From an uncultured Simplicispira sp. (lineage in GTDB: Bacteria > Pseudomonadota > Gammaproteobacteria > Burkholderiales > Burkholderiaceae_C): a DNA stretch of 12,268 nucleotides. Of the stretch, positions 1 to 7,746 are shown one piece after another. Numbering within the stretch: the first letter of the stretch is position 1; each line of letters opens with the position of its first letter. The stretch is taken from positions 1 through 12,268 of the forward strand of contig CAIRYF010000308.1 in NCBI GenBank assembly GCA_903882725.1. Direction: 5' to 3'. The notes beneath the pieces were generated by a model. It worked only from the letters and a program-made list of their open reading frames with translations, was not told the DNA's origin and made no database searches. The translations under genes were made by a program, and so were the position numbers.

Positions 1-1832
1 CCCAGCACACCGACCATGCTTTTAACTTCTGGCTGTTTCAGTATGAAACCTTCGACCTGCTCCATCACTTTGGTGGTGCGCTCCAGCGTCGCGCCGGGCG
101 GCAGTTGCACGTTGACCAGCAGTGTGCCTTGGTCTTCGGCGGGTAAGAACGAGGTGGGTAGGCGTGTGTACATCAGTGCGACAACACCAATGATGGCCGC
201 GTAGATGATCATGTAACGGCCCGTGCGGCGCAAAATGCGCGCCACCAAGCCTTCATAGCCTTTGGCGGTGCGTGTGAAGCCTCGGTTGAACCAACCAAAA
301 AAGCCTTTTTTCTCGTGGTGGTGTCCGGCCTCGACCGGTTTAAGCAGCGTGGCGCACAGGGCGGGCGTCAGTGACAGCGCTAAAAACGCCGAGAACGCAA
401 TTGACGCCACCATCACCGCTGAAAACTGGCGGTAGATGTTGCCCACCGAGCCGGAGAAAAAGGCCAACGGCACAAACACCGAGATCAGCACCAGCGTCAC
501 GCCAATGATGGCACCCGAAATTTGGCCCATCGCTTTGCGCGTGGCTTCCAGCGGCGGCAAGCCCTCTTCACTCATGATGCGCTCGACGTTCTCGACCACC
601 ACGATGGCATCGTCCACCACGATGCCGATGACCAGCACCATGCCAAACATGGTCAGCACATTGATAGAAAAGCCCAGCGCCAGCAGCGTACCAAAGGTGC
701 CCAGCAGCGCAATCGGCACCACCAGGGTGGGAATGATGGTGTAGCGAATATTCTGTAAAAACAGGAACATCACTAAAAACACGAGCACCACCGCCTCGAT
801 CAGCGTTTGTGCGACTTGGGAAATGGAAATTTTGACAAAGCCCGAGCTGTCGTAAGGAATGGAGTAGCTCACGCCATTGGGGAAAAAGCGCTGCAACTCG
901 TCCATCTTGGCGCGCACTGCCTTGGCTGTGGCCAGCGCATTGCCGCTGGGAGTGAGCTGCACCCCCACGCCGACGGCATCTTTGCCGTTCAGGCGTGCTG
1001 CCGTGGCATAGGCCTGAGCCCCAAGCTCGATACGGGCCACGTCTTTGAGATACACCGCTGATCCGTTGGTGTTGGCACGTAGCACGATGTTGCCGAACTG
1101 CTCAATGCTGGAGAGCTGGCCGTTGACCACCACTGTGGCCGCGATGCTTTGGCCCGCTACGTTGGGCAAGTCACCAATGGCACCCGAGGCAACTTGGGCG
1201 TTTTGCGACTGGATGGCGTTGGTGACATCGGCAGATGACAGGGACAGGCCTGCTAGCTTGGCTGGGTCAATCCAAATCCGCATGGCGCGCTCGGTGCCAA
1301 ACAGTTGTGCTTGGCCGATGCCGGGCAGGCGCTGCAACTCAGGTACGACGTTGCGCGCAGCGTAGTCACCCAAGGCCACGGGGTTAAAGCTCGGGTCGGT
1401 AGACGACAAAATGGCGAACAGCAAAAAATTAGAGTTCGATTTATCTACCCGCACACCCTGTTGCGTCACCGCTTGGGGCAGGCGCGGCGTGGCGCGCGAG
1501 AGGCGGTTTTGCACATCCACTTGCGCCATATTGGGGTCGGTGCCGGGCTCAAAACTCAACGTGATGGTGCCGGTGCCATTGGCCTGCGCCACCGACTCCA
1601 TGTAGATCAGTCCGGGGGAGCCGTTCATTTCGCGTTCGATGACGCTCAGGACACTGTTTTCCAGCGTCTTGGCCGAGGCACCGGGGTAAGCGGCAGACAC
1701 TACGATAGCGGGCGGCGCAACGGGTGGGTACTGGGCAATGGGCAGCTTGGTGATGGCCAAAGAGCCGATTACGATGATGAACAGTGCCAGCACCCACGCA
1801 AAAATGGGCCGCTCAATAAAAAATTTTGCCAT
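1..1832 (-). CDS. acrB: RND multidrug efflux permease, AcrB/MexB type (3' end cut by window edge)
   Basis: Inner-membrane proton-driven pump of a tripartite drug efflux system; it takes substrates from the periplasm/inner membrane and passes them through the adaptor to an outer-membrane channel. I read the minus-strand frame from ATG at 1832-1830 to the left edge and found no stop: 610 codons of a family usually about 1,040-1,050 long. The N-terminus MAKFFIERPIFAWVLA is typical of HAE1 RND pumps (TM1). The proton-relay pair falls at D407-D408 in GIVVDDAIVVVEN, the same numbering as E. coli AcrB. The visible part should cover TM1, porter subdomains PN1/PN2, TM2-TM7 and the start of PC1; the second half lies outside. 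A GGAG ribosome site sits 8 nt before ATG, and only 12 nt separate it from the acrA stop, so the two are one operon. Family assignment is firm; substrate range cannot be read from sequence. Confidence 0.96.
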   Translation of the reverse strand, partial: MAKFFIERPIFAWVLALFIIVIGSLAITKLPIAQYPPVAPPAIVVSAAYPGASAKTLENSVLSVIEREMNGSPGLIYMESVAQANGTGTITLSFEPGTDPNMAQVDVQNRLSRATPRLPQAVTQQGVRVDKSNSNFLLFAILSSTDPSFNPVALGDYAARNVVPELQRLPGIGQAQLFGTERAMRIWIDPAKLAGLSLSSADVTNAIQSQNAQVASGAIGDLPNVAGQSIAATVVVNGQLSSIEQFGNIVLRANTNGSAVYLKDVARIELGAQAYATAARLNGKDAVGVGVQLTPSGNALATAKAVRAKMDELQRFFPNGVSYSIPYDSSGFVKISISQVAQTLIEAVVLVFLVMFLFLQNIRYTIIPTLVVPIALLGTFGTLLALGFSINVLTMFGMVLVIGIVVDDAIVVVENVERIMSEEGLPPLEATRKAMGQISGAIIGVTLVLISVFVPLAFFSGSVGNIYRQFSAVMVASIAFSAFLALSLTPALCATLLKPVEAGHHHEKKGFFGWFNRGFTRTAKGYEGLVARILRRTGRYMIIYAAIIGVVALMYTRLPTSFLPAEDQGTLLVNVQLPPGATLERTTKVMEQVEGFILKQPEVKSMVGVL

Positions 1833-1844
1833 GTTGATGGCTCC

Positions 1845-3107
1845 TTATTTCGCTGCGGCAGTGGGCTGCCAAGGCACGGCTTTGATTGCGGTGCCGGGGG
1901 GCATCATTTGCAGCTTTTGAAAGCCATCGACCATCACTTGTTCGCCGGCCTTGAGGCCATCGAGCACCACCCACTGCGCACCCTTGGAAGCGCCAAGCTG
2001 GATATTGCGCGGCGTGGCCTTACCTTCGGCATTCACCACCAGCACCGAGTCGCCTTGTGCGCTGCGCGTTACGGCCTGTTGGGGCAGGGTGATGGCGTTG
2101 CTGGCCTGGGCTTGCTCTAACTGCACACGCACATACAGGCCTGGCAGCAAGTCACCGTGGGGGTTGGGCACTTCAGCGCGCAACAAAATTTGGCCAGTCG
2201 TCGGGTCTACCGTCAGGTCAGAAAACAGCAAACGCCCGGGTTGTGCGTAGGTTGTGCCGTCTTCCAGTACCACACGCACGCTGGCGGCGCTGTCGCCGCT
2301 GGCTTTTTTGAACTGGCCGCTGGCCATGGCAGTGCGCAACTTCATCACGTCCGCCGCTGACTGCGTGAAGTTGACATACATCGGGTTAATTTGCTGAATC
2401 ACCGCCAGCTGCGTGGCTTCGCCCTGGCCCACCAGTGCGCCTTCGGTCACTAAAGCGCGGCCAATGCGGCCAGAAATCGGTGCCGTCACGTTGGCGTAGT
2501 TCAGGTTGATTTGTGCGGTTTGCACTGCTGCTTTGCCGATGGCAACATCGGCCTGTGCTTGTTGGTGCGCTGCCACGGCGTTGGCGTATTCCTGTTGGCT
2601 GACCGCGTTGGCCGCCACCAAGGGTTCGTAACGTGTTGCCAATGCTGCCGCTTGTGTTAATTGGGCTTCAGAGCGCGCCAGTGCTGCTTTGGCACTTTGC
2701 AGTGCGGCGGCATACGGTGCCGAATCAATCACAAACAGTGGCTGGCCGGCTTTGACATCGCTGCCCTCGCGAAAGACGCGCTTTTGCACAATGCCCGCCG
2801 AGCGGGCCCGCACTTGCGCTACGCGCGAGGCCTCTAGACGACCGGGCAGCTCGGTCAGTAAACCGACATCGCCCAGTTGCACTGTGATCACGCCCACTTC
2901 GGGTGCCGGTCTGGCTGCGCTGGCCGCACCGGTATCGGCGGCGTTTTTACCGCAGGCAGACAGCAACAGCGCCGCAGAGATACAGCCTGCTGCCAAGCCC
3001 CAGCGTACGCACGCAGGAGGCACAACAGAAACAGAAACAAAAACAGCGAAGGGCGCAATTTTTGTATTGCGTAAGGCGGTATCGGCGGTATTGCGTAAGG
3101 CGAGCAT
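1845..3107 (-). CDS. acrA: RND efflux periplasmic adaptor lipoprotein, AcrA/MexA type
   Basis: Membrane fusion protein joining the RND pump to the outer-membrane channel; 420 aa, slightly longer than usual. The lipobox LSAC gives a lipidated Cys52, with Gly at +2 as in MexA. It continues with the family core: LPGRLEA and VRARSAGIVQKRVFREGSDV (barrel-sandwich hybrid, about 85-135), an Ala/Gln-rich coiled-coil hairpin (about 140-215), then NVTAPISGRIGR and VTEGALVG, a beta-barrel, and the membrane-proximal end. The start is uncertain. The ATG at 3107 has only an A-rich upstream stretch, and the 51-residue leader contains an 8-residue duplication and a Val/Ser-rich run. The GTG at codon 29 would give a more normal signal peptide but has no ribosome site either. 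I keep the ATG because the promoter at 3140-3169 places a transcript start about 26 nt upstream. First gene of acrAB. Confidence 0.94.
   Translation of the reverse strand: MLALRNTADTALRNTKIAPFAVFVSVSVVPPACVRWGLAAGCISAALLLSACGKNAADTGAASAARPAPEVGVITVQLGDVGLLTELPGRLEASRVAQVRARSAGIVQKRVFREGSDVKAGQPLFVIDSAPYAAALQSAKAALARSEAQLTQAAALATRYEPLVAANAVSQQEYANAVAAHQQAQADVAIGKAAVQTAQINLNYANVTAPISGRIGRALVTEGALVGQGEATQLAVIQQINPMYVNFTQSAADVMKLRTAMASGQFKKASGDSAASVRVVLEDGTTYAQPGRLLFSDLTVDPTTGQILLRAEVPNPHGDLLPGLYVRVQLEQAQASNAITLPQQAVTRSAQGDSVLVVNAEGKATPRNIQLGASKGAQWVVLDGLKAGEQVMVDGFQKLQMMPPGTAIKAVPWQPTAAAK
3064..3102. repeat. Short direct repeat, 24-bp period, in the acrA leader
   Basis: The 15-mer GTATTGCGTAAGGCG occurs at 3064-3078 and again at 3088-3102, a 24-bp step. 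On the coding (minus) strand this gives two copies of ALRNT within the first 16 codons of acrA, an in-frame 8-codon duplication that lengthens the N-terminal region of the signal peptide. Confidence 0.8.
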
Positions 3108-3139
3108 GATTTTTCTTTGGCAGGATCAACAGGTGCGGC

Positions 3140-3169
3140 AGTATACATACATACTAGAATGTATGTATA
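3140..3169 (-). promoter_or_regulatory. Predicted acrAB promoter
   Basis: On the minus strand, TATACA (3169-3164) as -35 and TATACT (3145-3140) as -10 are 18 bp apart. Transcription would start near 3133, leaving a leader of about 26 nt before the acrA ATG. The whole promoter lies inside or against the AcrR-type operator, so a bound repressor would block it. Predicted from sequence only. Confidence 0.55.
3142..3169. promoter_or_regulatory. AcrR-type operator (28-bp inverted repeat)
   Basis: Arms TATACATACAT (3142-3152) and ATGTATGTATA (3159-3169) are exact reverse complements around the centre ACTAGA, in which two of the three opposed pairs also match. The outer 9 bp of each arm in the 24-bp core (TACATACAT...ATGTATGTA) are the same as in the E. 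coli acrA/acrR operator bound by AcrR, as I remember that site. It lies between acrA and the AcrR-like gene at 3204 and overlaps both predicted promoters, which supports joint repression of the two operons. Confidence 0.88.
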
Positions 3170-3171
3170 GT
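3142..3171 (+). promoter_or_regulatory. Predicted acrR promoter
   Basis: TATACA (3142-3147) and TATAGT (3166-3171) are 18 bp apart, the mirror image of the acrAB promoter. The expected transcript start is near 3178, about 26 nt before the acrR ATG. It overlaps the operator along nearly its whole length, so acrR should be autorepressed. Confidence 0.55.
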
Positions 3172-3203
3172 TCGTTGATTGATACTTTAGAGGAGATTTT
3201 TCT

Positions 3204-3860
3204 ATGGCCAGACGTACCAAGGCAGATGCCCAAGCGACACGCGCAGGCCTGCTGGATGCGGCTGAACAATTGTTTCAAGCACGTGGTGTATCGCGCACTT
3301 CACTGAACGATATTGCCGTGGCGGCGGGTACCACGCGCGGTGCCATTTATTGGCATTTCAAGGACAAAGCCGATCTGTTTAACGCCATGATGGATCGCGT
3401 CACTTTGCCGCTAGAGCAGACCCTCAACCTGACGCAGATGGTGTGTTCCAGTGACCCGGTGGCCGATATTCGCCACGCCATGCTTGAAGCGTTGCGCCTG
3501 ATCGCCACCGATGCGCAAACGCGCCGCGTGCTCTACATTGCCACGCACCAAGTTGAATACACCGAAGAATTGGGCGACGTGCAAAAGCGCCGCTTGACCG
3601 TGCATGGCGAATGCGTGGAGCGCAACCGTCGCAGCTTGGCGCAAGCCTTTGCCCGCCAAGGCGTGGCACCGCCGGTGCCGCTGGAGTGCGCAGCGCACGG
3701 CTTGCAGGCGCTGGTAGAAGGATTGGTGCAGCGCTGGTTGTTTGATGCCCAAGCTTTTGACCTGCTGGAGACGGGCCGCAACGTGATCGATGTGTATCTC
3801 AACGGCTTGGGCTTGCGCACCCACGTTGGGCCTTGGGTACACTCGCCGATCACCCCCTGA
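3204..3860 (+). CDS. acrR: TetR-family repressor of the efflux operon, AcrR/TtgR type
   Basis: 218 aa. The N-terminal DNA-binding domain MARRTKADAQATR...LFQARGVSRTSL...IAVAAGTTRGAIYWHFKDK closely follows E. coli AcrR; the helix-turn-helix is at about residues 33-52, ending in the AIYWHFKDK recognition segment. Residues about 65-205 form the variable ligand-binding and dimer domain, with RWLFDAQAFDL matching the NWLFAPQSFDL region of AcrR. GGAG lies 8 nt before the ATG. It is divergent from acrAB with the operator between them. By family knowledge it binds drugs or other hydrophobic ligands and then leaves the operator; the actual inducer is unknown. A small TonB-like gene follows after 22 nt and is probably cotranscribed. 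Confidence 0.93.
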   Translation: MARRTKADAQATRAGLLDAAEQLFQARGVSRTSLNDIAVAAGTTRGAIYWHFKDKADLFNAMMDRVTLPLEQTLNLTQMVCSSDPVADIRHAMLEALRLIATDAQTRRVLYIATHQVEYTEELGDVQKRRLTVHGECVERNRRSLAQAFARQGVAPPVPLECAAHGLQALVEGLVQRWLFDAQAFDLLETGRNVIDVYLNGLGLRTHVGPWVHSPITP

Positions 3861-3882
3861 CCTCCGCATTGGGACAAGTTTT

Positions 3883-4464
3883 ATGCCCTCTTCGCTGCCG
3901 CCAACACCGCCAACACCGCCAACACCGCCAACACCGCCAACACCGCCATCAATATCGTCCATCCAGTATGCCGACGGCCCGCGCAGCCACTGGCTGCTGG
4001 CGGGTGTCATGGCCGCTGTGGCTTTTCTGGCTTCTTTGGTAACGGCCTGCAAATCGCCGCCCGAGCCACTGCCCGAGTTACCCCAAGCCGAAAGCCAAGG
4101 GCTGGGCGCGGTTGTATCGGCAGCCTCCGCCGCAACTACGCCGCTGGAGTACCGCAAAGACGCTGCCGCCCATTTGTACCGCCTGAACACCAAGCGTATT
4201 TACCAAGGCAAATTGCCGACCGCGCTGTATGCCATCGGCGTGCTGCAAGTGGACGTTGACCGCAGCGGTCGTGTCACGCGTTTGCACTGGATGCGCGCTC
4301 CGCAGCACGCCCCCGAGGTGGTCATCGAAATCGAACGCACTGTGCGCGCTGCAGCGCCGTTTCCTGTTCCCACCCGCCTAGGCAGCGTGACCTACACCGA
4401 CACATGGCTGTGGGACAAACAAGGCCAGTTCCAACTTGATACCTTGACCGAGGGCCAGTTGTAA
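3883..4464 (+). CDS. TonB/TolA C-terminal-like protein with PPT repeat and membrane anchor or lipobox
   Basis: 193 aa from ATG 3883, with a weak GGGA 8 nt upstream; the frame stays open to an earlier ATG at 3790 that would overlap acrR and is less likely. Residues 6-20 are five PPT units. Residues 37-55 are a hydrophobic segment ending in VTAC, so Cys56 could be lipidated; otherwise the segment is a transmembrane anchor. A Pro/Glu-rich linker (58-70) follows, then a domain of about 100 residues with IGVLQVDVDRSGRVTRLHW and VRAAAPFPVP, resembling TonB/TolA C-terminal domains that contact periplasmic partners. It is shorter than TonB, and I see no ExbB/ExbD or TolQ/TolR genes. Probably cotranscribed with acrR, 22 nt upstream. 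Exact role unknown; assignment rests on motif resemblance. Confidence 0.7.
   Translation: MPSSLPPTPPTPPTPPTPPTPPSISSIQYADGPRSHWLLAGVMAAVAFLASLVTACKSPPEPLPELPQAESQGLGAVVSAASAATTPLEYRKDAAAHLYRLNTKRIYQGKLPTALYAIGVLQVDVDRSGRVTRLHWMRAPQHAPEVVIEIERTVRAAAPFPVPTRLGSVTYTDTWLWDKQGQFQLDTLTEGQL
3898..3948 (+). repeat. 9-bp tandem repeat CCGCCAACA, five exact units plus a partial one
   Basis: Units start at 3898, 3907, 3916, 3925 and 3934; a sixth, imperfect unit (CCGCCATCA) begins at 3943. It encodes the PPT run near the N-terminus of the TonB/TolA-like protein. The unit length is a multiple of three, so copy-number change would alter length without shifting frame. Confidence 0.95.
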
Positions 4465-4469
4465 GCGGC

Positions 4470-5687
4470 TTAAGCACCATCCCAGCGGCGCAGCACCAAG
4501 CTGGCGTTGGTGCCACCAAAGCCAAAGCTGTTTGACAGCGCGGTGCGAATTGGTGCATCGCGGGTTTCGCGCACCAGCGGCATCCCTTCGGCGGCGGGTT
4601 CGAGCGTTTCGACGTTGACCGAGCCAGCAATAAAGCCTTGTTGCAACATCAGCAGGCAGTAAATGGCTTCTTGCACGCCCGTCGCGCCCAGCGAGTGGCC
4701 GGTGAGCGACTTGGTGGAAGAAAACGGCGGAATGGCCTCGCCAAATACTGCTTTGATGGCGCGCAGCTCAGGCACATCGCCGACGGGCGTTGAGGTGCCA
4801 TGGGTGTTGATGTAGTCAATCGGTGCATCCAGCCCAGCAATCGCTTGGCGCATACAGGCAATGGCACCGTCGCCCGAGGGCGCGACCATGTCGGCACCGT
4901 CAGAGGTTGCGCCAAAGCCAATCACTTCGCCCAAAATGTTGGCACCGCGTGCTAGGGCGTGCTCCAAGCTCTCTAATACCACCGCACCGCCGCCGCCCGA
5001 CAGTACAAAGCCGTCGCGGTGCGCGTCGTAGGCACGCGATGCCTTTTCGGGTGTTTCGTTGTAGGCGCTGGACATGGCCCCCATGGCGTCAAACAACAGG
5101 CCCATGCCCCAAGTGACTTCTTCGCCACCGCCGGCAAACATCACATCTTGCATTCCCCAGGCAATTTGCTGCGCCGCCGCACCAATGCAGTGCGCTGAAG
5201 TGCTGCAGGCCGAGGTGATGGAGTAGTTTATGCCCTTGATGGCAAAGTTGGTCGATAGGCAGGCCGACACGGTGGAACTCATACAGCGCGTGACTTGGTA
5301 CGGCCCAACGCGGCGAATGCCCTTGGCACGCAAGATGTCAGCGGCTTCAATTTGGTTGGCTGGGGAGCCGCCGCCCGAGCCCATGATGAGGCCCGTGCGC
5401 GGGTGCGACACTTGCTCTGGCGTCAAGCCTGCCGAGGCAATTGCATCTGCCAGTGCGATGTGGGCGTAGGCCGCAGCGTTGCCCATAAAACGCAGCTGTT
5501 TGCGGTCGATGCGATCTTCAAGATTAATTTGCGGCACCCCAGCGACGCGGCTGCGCATACCCAGCTCGGCAAACTCAGGCATGGCGCGAATGCCCGAGCG
5601 GCCTTCGCGCAGTGAGGTGGTGACGCTGGCGTTGTCGTTGCCAATGCACGAAACAATGCCGGTTCCGGTGATAACTACCCGCTTCAT
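4470..5687 (-). CDS. fabB: 3-oxoacyl-[acyl-carrier-protein] synthase I
   Basis: Condensing enzyme of type II fatty acid synthesis, 405 aa, essentially the E. coli FabB length. Catalytic residues are visible: Cys161 in [11 protein letters not shown], His296 in [11 protein letters not shown], Lys326 in SSTKS and His331 in [10 protein letters not shown], each two below the E. coli numbers (163, 298, 328, 333). The C-terminal [15 protein letters not shown] is also present. FabB extends cis-3-decenoyl-ACP made by FabA, which sets unsaturated fatty acid supply. Its ATG overlaps the fabA stop in ATGA, and AGGAG lies 7 nt upstream, so translation is likely coupled. The 3' end is only 5 bp from the end of the convergent TonB-like gene. 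Confidence 0.97.
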   Translation of the reverse strand: MKRVVITGTGIVSCIGNDNASVTTSLREGRSGIRAMPEFAELGMRSRVAGVPQINLEDRIDRKQLRFMGNAAAYAHIALADAIASAGLTPEQVSHPRTGLIMGSGGGSPANQIEAADILRAKGIRRVGPYQVTRCMSSTVSACLSTNFAIKGINYSITSACSTSAHCIGAAAQQIAWGMQDVMFAGGGEEVTWGMGLLFDAMGAMSSAYNETPEKASRAYDAHRDGFVLSGGGGAVVLESLEHALARGANILGEVIGFGATSDGADMVAPSGDGAIACMRQAIAGLDAPIDYINTHGTSTPVGDVPELRAIKAVFGEAIPPFSSTKSLTGHSLGATGVQEAIYCLLMLQQGFIAGSVNVETLEPAAEGMPLVRETRDAPIRTALSNSFGFGGTNASLVLRRWDGA

Positions 5688-6220
5688 ACTGCAACTCCTG
5701 AGGCCACTACCCCTTCTTTCTCTTCTCTCTTGAACAAGCCAACGCGCAAATCGTTGGCCACGTAAATTTCTTTGCCGTCGGCCAACAAGCGGGCATCGCC
5801 AATGGCCATGGCCAGCTTGCGTTTAATCACGCGCTTGATATCAATCTCGTAGACCACTTGTTTTACGTTGGGACCGACTTCGCCGGTGAACTTGACCTCA
5901 CCTGCACCCAAAGCGCGGCCTTTGCCGGGCAGTTGCAGCCAAGTTAGATAAAAACCGATCAGCTGCCACATGGCGTCCAGCCCCAAGCAGCCCGGCATAA
6001 CCGGATCGCCTTGGAAATGGCAGGCAAAAAACCACAAATCGGGCTTAACGTCGAGTTCAGCGCGGATTTTGCCTAGGCCGTAAGCGCCGCCATCGCTGTC
6101 GATGTGCGTGATGCGGTCAAACATCAGCATCGGTGGCAGCGGCAAGCGCCCACTGTCGGGGCCGAACAATTTGCCCTCACCAGAGGCAATCAGTTGTTCG
6201 TAAGAAAAAGAATCTGCCAT
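5684..6220 (-). CDS. fabA: 3-hydroxydecanoyl-[acyl-carrier-protein] dehydratase/isomerase
   Basis: Bifunctional dehydratase and trans-2/cis-3 isomerase at the ten-carbon step, the branch point to unsaturated fatty acids. 178 aa against 172 in E. coli. The active-site block [20 protein letters not shown] carries His68, and [14 protein letters not shown] carries Asp82, equivalent to His70 and Asp84 of E. coli Fab[16 protein letters not shown] and [10 protein letters not shown] also fit the family. I chose the ATG at 6220 because homology begins there and GGAG lies 11 nt upstream; the frame runs 32 codons further upstream without family similarity. First gene of fabA-fabB, divergent from hemE. 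Confidence 0.96.
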   Translation of the reverse strand: MADSFSYEQLIASGEGKLFGPDSGRLPLPPMLMFDRITHIDSDGGAYGLGKIRAELDVKPDLWFFACHFQGDPVMPGCLGLDAMWQLIGFYLTWLQLPGKGRALGAGEVKFTGEVGPNVKQVVYEIDIKRVIKRKLAMAIGDARLLADGKEIYVANDLRVGLFKREEKEGVVASGVAV

Positions 6221-6442
6221 TTTCAGTTGTGCTCCAGAACAGCGGCACAGCCGCCTCGGGGTTTCAGTGTGGCTGGTTGGCGCCGGTGCGCAAACCCTTA
6301 ACGGCACATCCGGCATCTTGCCGTGCCCATGCCTGCAAACGCCCTATTATCAAGGCACTGACGCTTACGGTGTTTACAAACGCTGCTACAGCACGCAAAT
6401 TGCCGAACGCAAAACGACGGTTGCTCTGAGACAATCGCCACT
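6221..6442. other. Divergent fabA/hemE intergenic region
   Basis: 222 bp with no supported gene. It must hold the promoters of both operons, but neither is strong. A TATTAT at 6345-6350 on the plus strand and GATAAT at 6351-6346 on the minus strand are the best -10-like hexamers. For fabA a TAAACA lies 19 bp upstream of GATAAT, which is a poor match and spacing; for hemE I find no convincing -35. I see no clear operator palindrome. Confidence 0.4.
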
Positions 6443-7561
6443 ATGAGCACCTCCTTTGCACCCCTTACCAACGACACCTTCCTGCGCGCCTGTCGGCGCC
6501 AGGCCACTGATTACACGCCTTTGTGGCTGATGCGCCAGGCTGGTCGCTATTTGCCCGAATACAAGGCAACGCGCGCTAAAGCGGGCAGTTTCATGGGCTT
6601 GGCCACCAATGTCGATTACGCCACTGAAGTGACGCTGCAGCCACTAGAGCGCTTTGCGCTGGATGCCGCCATCTTATTTAGCGACATCCTCACCGTGCCC
6701 GACGCCATGGGCTTGGGGTTGACGTTCGCCGAGGGCGAAGGCCCGCGCTTTGCCCAATCGATTCGCACCGAAGCCGATGTGGCCGCGTTGTGCGTGCCCG
6801 ATATGGACAAGCTGCGCTACGTGTTTGACGCTGTCACCAGCATCCGCAAAGCACTCAATGGCCGCGTGCCGCTGATTGGCTTCTCCGGCAGTCCGTGGAC
6901 GCTGGCGTGCTACATGGTCGAGGGCAAAGGCTCGCAAGACTATCGGCACGTCAAAACCCTGATGTATGCCCGCCCCGACCTGATGCACCGCATTTTGGCC
7001 ATCAACGCCGATGCCGTAGCGCAGTACCTGAACGCGCAAATCGACGCTGGCGCGCAAGCGGTGATGATTTTTGACAGCTGGGGCGGTGTGCTGGCCGATG
7101 GCGCGTTCCAAGAGTTCAGCTTGGCCTACACCAGCCGTGTGCTGGCGCAGTTGAAGCGCACTGGGCCCGACGGCCAAGACGTGCCGCGCTTGGTGTTTAC
7201 CAAAGGTGGCGCGCTGTGGCTAGAAGATATGCAGCCGCTGGACTGCGAAGTGCTGGGCCTGGACTGGACGGCCAACTTGGGGCGCGCGCGCGCACTGGTC
7301 GGCGGCCAAGTCGGCGGCCCCGGCAAAGCGCTGCAAGGCAACATCGACCCCAACGTGCTGTTTGCCCCGCCCGCGCACATTGAGCAGCAAGTGGCCCGCG
7401 TGCTGGCCAGCTTTGGCCAGCCGCACACCGACCGCACCACTACCGGGCCAACGCACATCTTCAACCTTGGACACGGCATCAACCAGTTCACACCGCCCGA
7501 GCACGTGCAGGCGCTGGTCGAAGCCGTACACAGCCAATCGCGCGCCATGCGCCAAGGCTGA
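6443..7561 (+). CDS. hemE: Uroporphyrinogen decarboxylase
   Basis: Cytosolic heme pathway enzyme converting uroporphyrinogen III to coproporphyrinogen III by four decarboxylations. 372 aa, a normal bacterial length. The signature [16 protein letters not shown] carries the substrate-binding Arg31 and Arg35; Asp81 lies in AAILFSDIL, Tyr157 in [13 protein letters not shown], Ser212 in FDSWGG, and His344 in HIFNLGHGI. These match the known catalytic and binding residues. The start ATG fits family N-termini ([11 protein letters not shown] follows at once), though the ribosome site is weak. It stands alone, divergent from fabA and followed after a long AT-rich gap by priA on the same strand. Confidence 0.97.
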   Translation: MSTSFAPLTNDTFLRACRRQATDYTPLWLMRQAGRYLPEYKATRAKAGSFMGLATNVDYATEVTLQPLERFALDAAILFSDILTVPDAMGLGLTFAEGEGPRFAQSIRTEADVAALCVPDMDKLRYVFDAVTSIRKALNGRVPLIGFSGSPWTLACYMVEGKGSQDYRHVKTLMYARPDLMHRILAINADAVAQYLNAQIDAGAQAVMIFDSWGGVLADGAFQEFSLAYTSRVLAQLKRTGPDGQDVPRLVFTKGGALWLEDMQPLDCEVLGLDWTANLGRARALVGGQVGGPGKALQGNIDPNVLFAPPAHIEQQVARVLASFGQPHTDRTTTGPTHIFNLGHGINQFTPPEHVQALVEAVHSQSRAMRQG

Positions 7562-7587
7562 CTGGGTTGCCTTGGCCCATTGCATCA

Positions 7588-7612
7588 GTTGCGCCAGTTG
7601 CACCGGCGCAAC
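7588..7612 (+). terminator. Possible hairpin downstream of hemE
   Basis: GTTGCGCC (7588-7595) and GGCGCAAC (7605-7612) form an 8-bp perfect stem with a 9-nt loop, 27 nt after the hemE stop. There is no T-run after it, so it is not a canonical intrinsic terminator; it could protect the mRNA 3' end or be chance. Confidence 0.35.
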
Positions 7613-7643
7613 AAGAAGTGGTCGTCGTAAGTTGTTGATATAT

Positions 7644-7686
7644 ATAACTGCTGGCGACTGCTCTTTTGCTAGGCAAACTGTTGAAA
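7644..7686 (+). repeat. Possible degenerate copy of the palindromic repeat seen in and after priA
   Basis: ATAAC, TGCT, GGCGA, then GCTAGGCAAACTGTTGAAA follow the order of blocks in the priA-internal copy (ATAGC, AGCGC, GCTATAGGCCAAATTGATATAAA) but with gaps and substitutions. Tentative. Confidence 0.28.
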
Positions 7687-7725
7687 GCCTCATGTTTGCA
7701 GGGCTTGGCGCTGAATGCAGGGTAG

Positions 7726-7746
7726 ATATCCACAGACTTATCCACA
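7726..7746 (+). promoter_or_regulatory. Two tandem DnaA boxes
   Basis: ATATCCACA (7726-7734) has one mismatch and TTATCCACA (7738-7746) none to the DnaA box TTATCCACA. They are in the same orientation, 3 bp apart. AT-rich DNA follows to about 7860. They lie between hemE and priA. They could be a DnaA-controlled promoter site, a DnaA-titrating site, or part of an origin; more boxes would be needed for an origin, and I find none clear. Confidence 0.65.

Noticed and set aside
1305..2120. 271-codon plus-strand open frame opposite acrB/acrA
   Set aside because: It crosses the boundary of two well-recognised minus-strand genes, has no family-like motif, and is explained by GC-rich codon bias in the opposite frame.
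3898..3948. Possible CRISPR-like repeat array
   Set aside because: The units are contiguous 9-bp repeats with no spacers and are in frame within a coding sequence.
3411..4193. 260-codon minus-strand open frame with a GGV repeat
   Set aside because: It is antisense to acrR and the TonB-like gene; the GGV run is merely the reverse reading of the PPT repeat.
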